Positions 12,394-24,150 are shown, counted from the stretch's first letter. The stretch is 64,000 bases of DNA from Malus domestica (GCF_042453785.1 NC_091675.1:52648501-52712500), one strand, 5' to 3'. Program-made: numbers and translations. Notes: generated from the sequence alone by a model not told the origin.

Positions 12394-12907
12394 TGTTGAT
12401 GCACAAAATCGGCGATGACTTTGGTACAACAGAAAGTGTTAAGTTTGTGAACTTCGCTAGATTGCTCCGATCATTGATGTGAATAAGTATGTAAATGGAT
12501 AAAGACAGGGAAGCAAACATAAGATGTACGTGGTTCACCCAGATTGGCTACGTCCACAGAGTAAATGAGTTCTCATTAATTATGAAAGGTTTACACAAAT
12601 ACATAGGTTCAAGCTCTCCTTTAGTGAGTACTAGTGAATGATTTAGTACAAATGACATTCGAAAATATTGTGAGAGAATGATCTCTATTTATAGAAGAGA
12701 GTTTCTAGTTTCATTCTGACATTGATGTGTGTCATGTTGTGATTGGCTTCTGATGTTGACACGTGTCGCGCTATATTGGCTTCTGATGTCGACACGTGTC
12801 GTGCTGTGATTGGCTTCCTAGTTTGAGGGAAACTCTTCTGGGTCCTTGACGGTATAACGTTGACTGGTGCTCAGTAGTTTCAGGATTGGTCAAGTATGGT
12901 ACAAATA
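12394..12907 (-). repeat. 3' LTR of the gypsy element
   Basis: On the plus strand it begins TGTTGATGCACAAAATC and ends GGTACAAATA. It is near-identical in layout to 22075-22589 and to the solo LTR at 61163-61678. Three repeats of the form TTGGCTTCTGATGTNGACACG lie at 12725-12810. The terminal ACA of the family is ATA here. Confidence 0.9.
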
Positions 12908-13869
12908 GTGTTCCCCTAAGTTCCCGAGTGAGGAAAGCTCCTCGGTTGAGGACTTGCAAGATCCAAGCCATTGAGTAATCATGAAACTTCTAAGTACCGA
13001 AGTGTGGTATCATTTTCACTTGCCTTATCTGTCTTATATGTAGATGTGACATCTTCTCTGGAAGTATTTTTCCTCAATCCAAGGGTGGTATCTTTAACCG
13101 ATGAAGATTCACAAGGTAATGTATCAATTTCACTTGAAGCTTACTTGTAGTTTCGGGCTTGGTCAAGTGCGATACAAACCCTATAGTAGGAGTCCTCCAA
13201 GTCACCGAGCTAGGAGATTTGCCGAATGAGGTAACAGACAAGGTAAGCAATCAGACTTCTAAGCAAGCAACCTGGATCGGAGGTTCGATTTCGGCTTTCG
13301 GTTGATTGTTCTCATTCTTCTTGTGTCGTAAATAACAACGAGGAAAAGGAGAAGCAAATAGAGAAGAGATGATATGAGATACTTTTGCTTTTGAAGAAGT
13401 AACTTTCCACAGGCTTATTCTTGAACTGGGCTGAAGGGTTTTCTGGTTTCCTCCAGAGTATAAGGCCGACTCAAGAATTTGAGGGTCAAAACAAGTCCAT
13501 CAAATCTAGAGTACGTTCAACCTTAATGATATGAGATACTTTTGCTGTCGACAAAGTAGTGGGTATGGTATGGCGAGGCTTTGCTCTTTGGCGATGGTGT
13601 CAGCGAAAGGTTGTTGAAGCTTCTTGAGTTCTTCAGATAGGGCAACGATGTTGGATTTGGATTTGATTTAGACTCTTTTGTCTGGGTTATGTGATTCTGC
13701 AGGAAGGGTATCGTGCTGTAGTGATCTGTTCTAGCTCATCATTGATCATTCTGCCTCAATCTCTTACAGCATTTATCTCCGATGCAGGAGTGGAATGCAA
13801 CCTTTGCATTTAAATGGTCCTTCAAAGCACTCATTCTCAGCAACTCATCCATGCGTGGCAGCTTCAGTG

Positions 13870-14760
13870 TAAAGCGTCAATATCGCATCAACTGTTTTGA
13901 GGTATTTACCGAAGGACTTCGTGACCTTAACAACAGTTGATGATGAGTACTTGAGAACAATGTTAGGCAAACAACCATGCAAAGATATGAGATACTCTTG
14001 CTCTGGTGTGGCTGGTTTGCATAGGTATTATTGGGGGGGAAGAAAACTGAGTATTTCGAGAGGCTTCTTTGGGAGTGTCCTCTCAGATATGAGGAAGGGT
14101 TGAGCATTTTTACAGGTCTGCCTGTCCATGGAGGATGGAGGTCGACATATATAGGAGTCTCCCTAACAAGAAGTAATGTTATTCTTTTACCCTTCTTGAT
14201 CATAGCAATGTAGTGGGATCTGCAAGCTTCACGTGTTTTAACTTTGTTAGAGCACTTTGAAAAAGTGGTCTGTGGTATCTGGAAAGCTGATGTTGCATAT
14301 GAAGATTGCAGACAAGCTTTATCCAAGAAAATTTGGCTCTTGAAGTTCGAAGAGCGGTGCTTATTTGGTTTTCGAACAAGCAATCATGTCGAAGATCTGG
14401 CTCTCGAGATTCAGAGAACGGTGCCTCTTCGATTTTTGAGAAAGCAATCCTGTTGAGAGTCTGGTTCTTAAGATTCGGAGGGCGGTGTTTCTTCGATTTT
14501 TGAGAAAGTAATCTTGCTGGGAGTTTGGCTTTCGAGATTCGGAGGGCGGTGCCTCTTCGATTTTTGAGCAAGTAATTCTGTTGGGAGTCTGGCTCTCGAG
14601 AATGGAAGAGCGGTGCCTCTTCGATTTTTGAGCAAGCAATCTTGTTGGGAGTGTTTTCTCGAATGTGAGTAAAAGTTGGGCATTTTTGCTAGTCTGCCTT
14701 ACCACGGAGCACGGAGGTTGACACACATAGGGACTTTCCAATTATCAAGCAGTGCTGCTG
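13870..14760. repeat. Degenerate 60-65 bp tandem repeat in the gypsy interior
   Basis: From about 14340 to 14660 there are repeats of a unit with GGCGGTGCCTCTTCGATTTT, TGAGCAAGCAATC and GTTGGGAGTCTGGCTCTCGA. The same units recur, inverted, at 32880-34870 in the second copy. Overlapping open frames on both strands here are by-products of the repeat and are not called as genes. Confidence 0.75.
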
Positions 14761-15063
14761 TTCCTTTACCCTTGTGGGTAATAATAGGGTAGTTGGACCT
14801 TCAAAATTTATGTGTCTAAACTTTGTCAGAAATCTTTGGCAAAGTTATATGTGGTACTCGAGGAGCTGATGTTGCGTGTGGAAAATGGTGCCTATTCGAA
14901 ATCCGAATAGTGGTGTTGTTAAGGTAGCTGGACCTTCAAAATTTATGTGTTTAAACTTTGTCAGAGATCTTTGGCAAAGTTATCTGTGGTACCCGATGAG
15001 CTGATGTTGCATGTAGAAAGTGGTGCCTCTTCGATTTTTGAACCAACGACCATGTTGCGCTTT

Positions 15064-15075
15064 CTTTTATAAAGG
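15064..15075 (+). promoter_or_regulatory. TATA box of the antisense unit, copy 1
   Basis: CTTTTATAAAGG lies 147 bp before the ATG of the antisense ORF. The equivalent position in the second copy (32851-32860, minus) also has a TATA box, TTTTTATAAG. Confidence 0.5.
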
Positions 15076-15221
15076 CACCAATTATATTCTTGTCTCTTTC
15101 CTTTTAGGAAATTTTCGTGTTCACAAGTACATTTAGAGAGTTATTGCTTGTAGGAATTTTTCCCTTATTTTTGTACTTCAAAGATTTATTGGACCTCATT
15201 TCTCCTTCATCATTTCTGAAA

Positions 15222-15895
15222 ATGTCTGGCCCATTTGACCGTCGTTTTGACTTGAACTCTGGTGAAGAGGCAGTTATGTCTCCTCAAGACAACATATGAC
15301 ACCCATCATTCTTATCCTCTACTGATCATCTTACCGTTGGAGACTCTGTGATGAAGAATGATATGACTGCTGCAGTGGTGGCCAGGAACCTTCTCACTCC
15401 TAAAGATAACAGACTACTTTCCAAACGGTCTGATGAGTTGGCTGTTAAGGATTCCCTGCCTTTTAGTGTTCAATGTGCAGGTTCTGTGTCTAATATAGCC
15501 CAACGCCTATTTGCTCGAACCCGCTAAGTTGAATCATTGGCGGCTGAATTGATAAGTCTCAAACAAGAGATTAGAGGGCTCAAGCATGAGAATAAACAGT
15601 TGCACAAGCTCGCAACATGACTATGCTACAAACATGAAGATGAAGTTTGACCAGATGCAGGAATCTGATGGCAAGATTTTACTTGATCATTAGAAGTTTG
15701 TGGGTTTGTTCCAAAGGCATTTATTGCCTTTGTCTTCTGGGGCTGTACCGCGTAATGAATCTCCAAATGATCAACCTCCAATGCTTTATCCTTCTGGGGT
15801 TCTGTCCAGTACTGAGGCTCCGAATGATCACATTCCGGTGCCTTCTCTTTCTGGGGCTCTACCGAATGCTGAGACTTCTCCTAAGCAACCTTAGT
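15222..15895 (+). pseudogene. Antisense coiled-coil ORF of the gypsy element, broken copy
   Basis: It is transcribed opposite to the element. It starts MSGPFDRRFDLNSGEEA and follows the intact 226-codon copy at 32065-32745 (minus). An early TGA after SPQDNI, a TAA after FARTR, and frameshifts near 15616 and later break it. Matching stretches include GDSVMKNDMTAAVVARNLLT and QEIRGLKHENKQLH. It has a TATA box upstream and AATAAA downstream. Function is unknown. Extra ORFs in antisense orientation near the 3' LTR are known in TAT-lineage elements, which fits the position. Confidence 0.8.
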
Positions 15896-15964
15896 GAAGG
15901 CTCCCTATTGTTTGTTTATTTTGACTCATATATATGTACATATTTGTAACTTATCGGAGATATC

Positions 15965-15970
15965 AATAAA
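15965..15970 (+). terminator. AATAAA poly(A) signal of the antisense unit, copy 1
   Basis: AATAAA lies about 70 bp after the end of the antisense ORF. The second copy has AATAAA at the matching place (31992-31997, minus). Confidence 0.5.
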
Positions 15971-16362
15971 GAAGCTTTGCTTCATTTCAACGTATTGTGT
16001 TAAATACACTAAAGCCTTCTTCACTAAGTTCTTTGAATTTTTTCTTTTATTGAAGCTTGTATGTTGAAGCTTTGTGAGTGAAGCATGTAGGTTGATGTAG
16101 TGTTCCCTTAATTTCCCGAGTGAGGAAAACTTCTCGGTTGGAGACTTGAAAAATCCAAGTCATTGAGTGGTCATGAGACTTCCGAGTATCAAGGTACAGT
16201 AGCATATAGTAAGAGTTCCCCAAGTCTCCGGTTGAGGAAGTTGACGAATGAGGTGTCTTGCTAGTAGCCAAGCTTCTAAAGTAACAAAACTTCACCATTT
16301 TCCTTTCTAAGTGGTAGCTTAAAACTCCTCATTCATATATATTTGTTATGAAAGTTGTTAGG

Positions 16363-16364
16363 TC

Positions 16365-16413
<49 letters not shown>
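16363..16413. repeat. (AT)n microsatellite
   Basis: An uninterrupted AT run of about 45 bp within the gypsy interior. Confidence 0.95.
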
Positions 16414-16417
<4 letters not shown>

Positions 16418-18590
16418 TTTAAGCTTTGTAGGTGAAGCTTTAAGGTTGAAGTTTTGTTGGGTACCATGAATTGATTTTGCTTCACAATATCTTGATCAAG
16501 AGTGTGTGAAGCTTTTGTGGGTTTTGTGGGTGAAACTTTTGTAAGTGAAGCTTTTGTGGGTAAAGCTTTTGTGGGTAAAGCTTTTGTAGGTCAAGTTTTT
16601 GTGAGTCAAGCTTTTGTGTTGAAGCTTTTATAGGTGAAACTTTGAAGTTGAAGCTTTGTAGGTGAAACTTTGGAGTTGAAGCTTTTGTTAGGTACCATGA
16701 ATTGATTTTGCTTCACACTATCTTGATCAAGATAGTGTGAAGCTTTTGAGAATTTGTAGTTGTCCTCCATTGATGAAGTTTTTGTGTTGAAGCTTTATAG
16801 GTGAAGCTTTGGAGTTGAAGTTTTGTAGGTGAAGTTTTTGTGTTGAAGCTTTTGTGGGTGAAGCTTTGTAGGTGAAGCTTTTGTGGGTCAAACTTTTGTG
16901 TTGAGGCTTTTGTAGGTGAAACTTTGGAGTTGAAGCTTTGTAGGTGAAGCTTTGGAGTTGAAGCTTTTGTTGAGTACCATGAATTGATTTTGCTTCACAC
17001 TATCTTGATCAAGATAGTGTGAAGCTTTTGAGAATTTGTAGTGGTCCTCCATTGATGAAGCTTTTGTTGGTGAAACTTTTGTGTTAAAGCTTTGTAGGTG
17101 AAGCTTTGGAGTTGAAGCTTTGTAGATGAAGTTTTTGTGTTGAAGCTTTGTAGGTGAAGCTTTGGAGTTGAAGCTTTGTAGGTGAAGCTTTTGTGTTGAA
17201 GCTTTTGTAGGTGAAGCTTTGGAGTTGAAGCTTTTGTTGAGTACCATGAATTGATTTTGCTTCACACTATCTTGATCAAGATAGTGTGAAGCTTTTGAGA
17301 ATTTGTAGTTGTCTTCCATTGATGAAGCTTTTGTGATGAAGCTTTTGTGGTGAAGCTTTGTTGGGTACCATGAATTGATTTTGCTTCACACTATCTTGAT
17401 CAAGATAGTAAAGCTTTTGAGAATTTGTAGTTGTCTTCCATTGATGAAGCTTTTGTTGGTGAAGCTTTTGTGGTGAAGCTTTATTGGGTACCATGAATTG
17501 ATTTTGCTTCACACTATCTTGATCAAGATAGTGTGAAGCTTTTGAGAATTTGTAGTTGTCCTCCATTGATGAAGCTTTTGTTGGTGAAGCTTTTATGTTG
17601 AAGCTTTGTAGGTGAAGCTTTGGAGTTGAAGCTTTGTAAGTGAAACTTTTGTGTTGAAGCTTTTGTGGGTGAAGCTTTGTAGGTGAAACTTTTGTGGGTG
17701 AAGCTTCTGTAGGTCAAGCTTTTGTAGGTGAAGTTTTTATGGGTTAAGCTTTTGTGTTGAAGCTTTTGTAGGTGAAACTTTGGAATTGAAGCTTTATAGG
17801 TGAAGCTTTGGAGTTAAAGCTTTTGTTGGGTACCATGAATTGATTTTGCTTCACACTTCTTGATCAAGATAGTGTGAAGCTTTTGAGAATTTGTAGCGTC
17901 CTCCATTGATGAAGCTTTTGTTGGTGAAGCTTTTGTGTTGAAGCTTTGGAGTTGAAGCTTTGTAGGTGAAGCTTTTGTGTTGAAGCTTTTGTAGGTGAAG
18001 CTTTGAATTTCCCAATTTCATTTTTTTTTTGTTGGGAAAATTAGAAATTTGAAAATGTGGGAGAGACAACATATACAAATTTTGCTTCCACACTATCGAG
18101 CAAGAGATTGTGATGCAAGCCACACCTTGTAGTAGTCGAAGGTTTGGATGAACCATATAAATTGAATTTGCTTCGAACAGTCTTGATCAAGAGTGTATGA
18201 AGCTTTCTACGAGTTGTAGTTGCCCTTCATTGATGAATTTTTTGTTGGCACCATAAATTGGTTTTGCTTCACACTGTCTTGATCAAGAGTGTGTGAAGCT
18301 TTTGAGAATTGTGGTTGAACTCCTTTGATGAAGCTCTTGTTGGCACCAGAAATTGGTTTTGCTTCACAATGTCTTGATCAATAGTGTGTGAAGCTTTTGA
18401 GAATTATGGTTGAACTCCTTTGATGAAGCTCTTGTTGGCACCATAAATTGGTTTTGCTTCACACTGTCTTGATCAAGAGTGTGTGAAGCTTTTGAGAATT
18501 GTGGTTGCCCTCCATTGATGAAGCTCTTATTGGCACCATAAATTGGTTTTGCTTCACACTGTCTTGACCAAGAGTTGTGAAGCTTTCTAC
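16414..18590. repeat. GAAGCTTT tandem array with palindromes
   Basis: Higher-order repeats. The short unit is about GTGAAGCTTTTGTGGGT / GTTGAAGCTTTGGAGTT, 15-20 bp long. These are interrupted by a longer unit, GGGTACCATGAATTGATTTT, then a 32-bp palindrome with half-site CTTCACACTATCTTGA, then GAGAATTTGTAG and CCTCCATTGATGAAG. From 18170 on, a related unit of about 119 bp (CACCATAAATTGGTTTTGC) takes over. Minus-strand open frames (for example 16888-17319 and 17276-17566) are translations of the array (repeating SFNSKASPTK, DQDSVKQNQFMV). Confidence 0.95.
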
Positions 18591-18829
18591 GAGTTGTAGT
18601 GTTTGCATTGTTACAAAGGAGCAATGTCTGAAGCAAATGCAAGAGGGCTGAATAGCTTGATTTTTGTATGCCATGCACTGAAGTTGTTGTTGGCTTGCAA
18701 TAAGACTTTGTTGGTGACTATAACTCTTGTTGGGCATAAGTGCTCACGTGGTTAAGTTGTAAAACTTGAGGGTTTTTTATTATTTGTGAATGCTAGGAGT
18801 TCACATGTACAAGTTGTACCACTCGTTTT

Positions 18830-19300
18830 CTGGTAGGTGGAATGAATGATAAGTTGCTTTCATCACTTAGTTAGTGGTATGAAGGTGAGTTCTTTCATCA
18901 CCTTCCATCACATTTCATCACCTGGTTAGTGGCATGAAGATGAGTTCCTTCTTCACCTGGTTGGTGGCATGAAGGAGAGTACGGGTTGTACATTTCATCA
19001 CCTGGTTGGTGGCACGAAGATGAGTTCCTTCTTCACCTAGTTGGTGGTATGAGTGGTAAGTTGCCAAATGATATTAGAGTACAGGTTGTACATTTCATCA
19101 CCTGGTTGGTGGCATGAAGATGAGTTCCTTCTTCACCTGGTTGGTAGCATGAGTGGCAAGTTGCCAAATGATATTAGAGTACGGGTTGTACATTTCATCA
19201 CCTAGTTGGTGGCATGAATGAGAGTATCGGTTGTACATTTCATCACCTGGTTGGTGGCATGAAGATGAGTTCCTTCTTCATATTTCATCACTTGGTTGGT
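18830..19300. repeat. CATTTCATCACCTGGTTGGT tandem repeat
   Basis: Several copies of a unit of about 100-120 bp containing CATTTCATCACCTGGTTGGT, GGCATGAAGATGAGTTCCTT and GAGTACGGGTTGTA. It lies between gag and the GAAGCTTT array of the gypsy element. Confidence 0.85.
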
Positions 19301-19907
19301 GAGAATAAGGGCAACGTGTTGAGGCACATTGTAGCAAGTGTCAAAGACACAAAATATGTTGAACCCTTTCGAAGCACAGTTGGCTTATGTATGAATGTGT
19401 TGGAATGTATGATGTTTATGTATGAATGTGTTGGAATGTATAATGTTTATGTTGATTGATATGAATGATGCTTATGAATGTTTTGCTATGCATAAAGGGA
19501 TCCATGTTTTTGATATGTGAACCATGTTGGTTGCAACACTTAGTATCACATACTTTGTGTCAAAGTACGCATGTTGAAGCTCTGAGTTGGAGTATAAGGG
19601 TAGGTCAGCGCAGACCAAGTGTTCCAGTGCTAGGAACGCAAAAGACTCAGAAGAAGTTGTCTGAATTCCCTCTTCTTTAAATATTTGCGGAATGGCTTGT
19701 GTGACAAAATATCTCAAGCAGTTGAGAGTCAAAACATTTGTAATGTGTATGCCTTCTTATAATAGCATTTCCTTCAGTACTTAGTCCTCCACTTTGAAAG
19801 AGTGAGGCTTGGCCCCATAGTCATAATAGTCGACGGTACGTTCACCCCTAGTTGTCTTGATACGAACTTTTATCTCTCTTGTTGTAATGGGCTTGCTGAG
19901 AGTAAAA

Positions 19908-21968
19908 TTATTTTCTCTTACCAAGAGATAGATAAGTTTGGTGACTTAGCGAGTAGCTAAATGAGGCAGGAGATGATGTAATGGGTGTCTGAATGGCCAA
20001 TATCTCCTCACTTGGTAGAACTTGACTTCCACTTCCCACTTGTTGATAGAGGTTAACCATATAGGGGTTCCCTTGGTATGTCCTTACTTCGACGGAGGCA
20101 TGGTTGTAAGCCTGTGTTATCACCTTAGAGTAAATCTTCCAAATGTTGGCATTGATCATGTACTTGAAGAAACAATCACGTAGGCCTGTCGTGAAGGCCT
20201 TGAGGGTGGTCTTGTCATCTGCCTCAGTGCAACGAGAATACTCATGGCTGAAGCGACCGGCATACTCTCGTAATGACTCGTCCGGCTTCTGGGGAATAAT
20301 GTACAAGTCATATGCAGAATGCAAGCGATCAGTTTGGAAGATGTGTTGAGAGACAAACAGTTTCCTCAGTTCCTCAAATGAGTCTACTGTCTCAGGTGGA
20401 AGACTGCAATACTAGTTTAGAGCTCCGCCAGAGAGGGTGGAGGGGAAGAGAAGACATTGCTCTTCGTCGGTGTGCATCCGATATGCCATGGTGGACTCGA
20501 AGAGGTTAAGGTGTTCAATTGGGTCTCCCTTCCAATATAGAGTTGTAAACCAAACTTTTGTTTTGTTTTCGCTTGAAGGGGATGTCGAGAATCCTTTTTG
20601 TGAGAGGGTCCGGCCTGGGTTGGTTCCAGTCAGGTATCTCGGCCTGACGTTCGGCCTTCAACTTGTTTACTTCCTCAAGGAGCTGTAGGACAAGTGGGTC
20701 CTGAGTAGAGTCATGTACTACTATAATTTTCTTTCGTAAGTCTTCATCGCCTCTTAGAAGTAGGAAAGTTTGAGCAAGAGCGTGTGGTTTTTTCTTGGAC
20801 TCGTCGTACTAACTTCTAGGGCAAGTCTGTCGAAATACCTCAGAGTCCCATGTACCATCATGTTCCTCTGAGACCTGTTGTTATTTCCCTAGATTGGCAG
20901 CTGACCTGGTTCGTGGGAGGGGATCGAGTCTTTCAGAAACCCTTGGGTCATTGATCTTTGAGCATATGTGGAAGGGATTCTCTCGACGTTGCTTTAGGAA
21001 GTCTCGACAGTCACGATAAACGGCTTTTGATCCTTCCAACCTTTCTACAAGGAGGTGTCTTCTTCCACTTATTTTGCATCGGGTCGAAGCATCTGGGTTG
21101 AGAGAAGTCTCATGTTGATCAATGTTTTGATGATTAGCTCGCTCATCATCAGGGATACCCATGTCGAAGGAAGGTGACCCTCCGTGTTGGGGGCACCCAG
21201 ATGATGGTTGATGTCCACAGAGGCAACGAGCTGGCGTGTTTGAGTACGCCTAGTTTCGTGGAGCGTCTCAAAGAGCTTCTCATATTGCTCCTAGAGGACC
21301 TCATTCTTCATTGCTATCTTGTTGTTCTGAGCTTTTAGCTCATCGACTTTAGCTTGAAGAACAACATTTTTTCCTTCCTTCTTTCGTTGCTTCGCACTAG
21401 GTGCAAGATGGGTGTCATTCTGTGTGTTATGGTCATGGTCTAAAATATCCATAATATCCCGATATTTCTATCGAAATTTCCATGTTTTTTTACTACCGAT
21501 ATTTTTTTGGACTACCGATATTTCTGATATTATCGATATTTTAGACCTTGCTAAGTCACTCATGTATCTTACCATGCAATGTATAAAGTGTAAAATATTG
21601 CACTAATTCATTATATAAAAATGATTATGGTGTGTTTAAACTTCTTTCATTAATTACTACATATTTTCTACACTCACAATGTTTGCCAACTCGCTATATA
21701 ATCAACTTAAATAAGTTATATCTATCATGCAATGCATTTCCTTCCAATTTTTTGTGATAAACTAATAGATAATTGACTAAATAAACATCCTGCAAAGTTT
21801 CAATAAAAATTTTCAAGTTTTTCTTACAATTTTCGTGGTTTTTATTCAATTTTTATCGATATCGATAATATCCCGATATTTCCATCAAAATTTCCGTGTT
21901 TTTGGACTACCGATATTTCTGATATCATCGATATTTTATACCTTGGTTGTGCTTCCTTCGCTCCCCAT
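19908..21968 (-). pseudogene. Retrotransposon Gag, decayed and interrupted
   Basis: Gag forms the particle that packages the element RNA. Reading right to left, MGSEGSTTK starts at 21968. An inserted repeat follows (about 21437-21955), then DHNTQNDTHLAPSAKQRKKE, then a coiled stretch (AKVDELKAQNNKIA). The frame 21162-20881 continues with MGIPDDERANHQN. The frame 20324-19908 contains the Gag core with PQKPDESLREYAGRFSHEY and FTTGLRDCFFKYM, matching the retrotransposon gag domain (PF03732). Frameshifts and stops (for example after KNEVL) separate the pieces. No zinc knuckle is seen. Confidence 0.85.
21437..21955. mobile_element. TATCGATA-rich repeat inserted in gag
   Basis: The ends are inverted: GGTCTAAAATATCCATAATA on the left, and the right end reads GGTATAAAATATCGATGATA on the opposite strand. 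ACTACCGATATTTCTGATAT occurs near both ends. It separates two parts of one Gag reading frame. On the minus strand the insert begins GT and ends TTTTAG, so splicing it out is conceivable. No clear TSD was found; the superfamily is unknown. Confidence 0.65.
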
Positions 21969-22052
21969 GTTGGAGATGGATGCCTGGTCAAAAGAGAGTG
22001 TACGAATGGTGGAAACCAGCTGGGCAAAGCTGAAGAAAGTGGGAATAAGTGT

Positions 22053-22074
22053 CGTTCCCACAGACGGCGCCAAA
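22053..22074 (-). other. Primer-binding region of the gypsy element
   Basis: On the minus strand, TTTGGCGCCGTCTGTGGGAA follows the 5' LTR directly. This fixes the direction of the element and supports TAT/Athila-type affinity. Confidence 0.7.
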
Positions 22075-22589
22075 TATTGATGCACAAAATCAGTGAGGAC
22101 TTTGGTACAACAGAAAGTGTTAAGTTTGTGACCTTCGCTAGATTGCTCCGGTCACTGGTGTGAATAAGTATGTAAATGGATAGAGACAGGTAAGCAAACA
22201 CAAGATGTACGTGGTTCACCCAGATTGGCTACGTCTACGGAGTAGAGAAGTTCTCATTAATTGTGAAGGGTTTACACAAGTACATAGGTTCAAGCTCTCC
22301 TTTAGTGAGTACTAGTGAATGATTTAGTACAAATGACATTCGGAAATATTGTGAGAGAATAATCTCTATTTATAGAAGAGAGTTTCTAGTTTCATTATGA
22401 CATTGACACGTATCGTGTTGTGATTAGTTTCTGATGTTGACACGTGTCGCGCTATGATTGGCTTCTGATGTCGACACTTGTCGCATTGTGATTGGCCTCC
22501 TGGTTTGAGGGAAACTCTTCTGGGTCCTTGACAGTATAACGTTGACCGGTGCTCAGTAGTTTCGGGATTGATCAAATATGGTACAAACA
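22075..22589 (-). repeat. 5' LTR of the gypsy element
   Basis: On the plus strand it begins TATTGATGCACAAAATC and ends GGTACAAACA. It pairs with 12394-12907. A TATA-like CTATTTATAGA is shared by all the LTRs (near 22368 here). Confidence 0.9.
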
Positions 22590-22594
22590 CATAA

Positions 22595-23940
22595 TAAAGT
22601 ACAACATATAGGGAAGTATATATAAGTAATCACTCTCTAGACCAAAAAGTTTAACTGATTCGAACAAATTTTATTTCATTTCCAATTCAAACCAAAAGAA
22701 AATTCAGAGAGAAGAAATCACAAATCTTCCTAAACCCTAACCCCCACTTTTCAAAAGCTTTATCTGGGTACAACTTTTTTCTAATTGTTTATTTGCTTTT
22801 ATTTTAATTTTACAATTTATTGTTATAATTGGAAGCAATTATGTTGTGGGTTTGTAAACAGTAGTATTCTAAAAAGCGCTAAATGGCTAGTCATCAACCT
22901 AATTAGTCTCTAGGCGTTTGGAAAATAAGAAAAGACGGTCGCCCAGCCTGACTAGACGGTCTAGGCAAGCTCGGTGGTTTTGTGATTTTTTTGCTTTATT
23001 TATTTTTATTTAAGAATATAGCTTAGATAGCAACTCTTGCTTAGACATAAATAGATAACTTTTTTTTAAAAAAAAAAAATTTCAATAATTACAAGAGACT
23101 TGTTAGATACTTTGGAGGAACACTTATTATATGTTTTATCCCATGTTCTGAATATATTCTAGTACTTTATAATTTAAGGGTAATACTAGGAAGACTAAAT
23201 TTGCAAACTAAATTATGTGTGACTAATAGAAATGAGCACGTTTATCAGCGCTTAAGTAATAATCTAATCATCAACTTCCATATCATTTAGTTTTCAAAAA
23301 AATTTCTACAAATTTAGTCTCACTAGCATTATCCTAATTTATATATCATTCTACTTTGTCATTTATGCATCCCAAGACAATTATGTATTTCTTTTAAGTA
23401 TAAGTAAACACTTATTTATAAGTTATAAAATGAATTTAATTAAAAATAAATTAAAAAGACGCCTAGAGACATGGCACTAAGCTCTTGCCTACCGCCTGAC
23501 TAGTGTGTAGCGAACACAAAAGTGTGTCTTTTCAATTTTCACTAAAGATGTAGTTTTATTGTTTACCAAAAAAATATATAGTTTTGTCATTTAGTACTAC
23601 GATCTAGTGATATTCCTCTTCACTCGTAAATGAGAGATCCTAGGTTCGATTATCGGTAGAAGCAAGTTTAAACCATATTGTTGCTAGCCTATTATGATGC
23701 TAAGCCTACCCCCTCCCCTTAGCCTAGATTATATTGTTTGTTATAAAAAATAAAAAAAAATAAAAAAGATGTAGTTTTATAGTTTGGATGTTCTTAAAGA
23801 ATCTTACTATAAAAAAAAATTAAAACGACAAAAGTAATAAGATGCCAAATGCTAGTTACCAAAAGATAGGGGCCAAAAATACAAATATAAAATTTAGAGG
23901 GTGCAAATTGTAATTAACCCATAAATTTATAGCGGGTAGG
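22595..23940. other. Intergenic sequence with degenerate repeats
   Basis: The patch 22875-23520 begins AAAAGCGCTAAATGGC and ends with GACGCCTAGAGAC and CCGCCTGACTAG. The partly inverted CTAGGCG-type motifs suggest an old DNA transposon, but its ends are not clear. A SINE-like unit lies at 23590-23765. No gene is seen. Confidence 0.45.
23590..23765 (+). mobile_element. tRNA-derived SINE, second family
   Basis: An A-box-like GATCTAGTGATATTCCTC is followed by a B box CCTAGGTTCGATTATC, then AAGTTTAAACCATATTGTTG and an A-rich tail near 23745. A degenerate relative (GATTCGATTCTTGCC, then AAATTTAAACCACATTATTA) lies near 45010-45110. Confidence 0.6.
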
Positions 23941-24045
23941 TGCAGTGCAGGACATGTTTTCAGTAGAGTGCCAAAGAATTTGGGGAAAGCAAAACGAGAC
24001 TCGCGTCGAGGGCTTTGGTGAATTCTTCCTCTTCTTCTTCGACTC

Positions 24046-24150
24046 ATGGGAACCGCCACAGTTGAGAAAACTCAGGAGGAGCTCCGTAAGGAGATCGATG
24101 AACTCCAACGCCAACAGCGCGAGGTCTGCTTCTCTATCTCTCTCTTCCTC

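Larger units (their letters stand above)
12394..22589 (-). mobile_element. Ty3/gypsy LTR retrotransposon, TAT-like, gag only, no pol seen
   Basis: Two LTRs of about 515 bp (12394-12907 and 22075-22589) are flanked by a 5-bp TSD CATAA (12389-12393 and 22590-22594). On the minus strand the right LTR is followed by TTTGGCGCCGTCTGTGGGAA, a primer-binding region of the kind seen in TAT/Athila-type gypsy elements. A purine tract, GGGAACTTAGGGGAAC, precedes the left LTR. So the element runs right to left. Its order is 5' LTR, decayed gag (about 21968-19908), tandem-repeat arrays (19300-16400), an antisense ORF region (16000-15050), more repeats (14660-13870), 3' LTR. I recognise no protease, reverse transcriptase, RNase H or integrase, so it resembles the gag-only, non-autonomous class. 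Confidence 0.9.

Noticed and set aside
16888..17717. Minus-strand open frames of 64-143 codons rich in SFNSKASPTK and DQDSVKQNQFMV
   Set aside because: They are translations of the GAAGCTTT tandem array; frames stay open because the unit lacks stops in that frame, and there is no independent gene signal.
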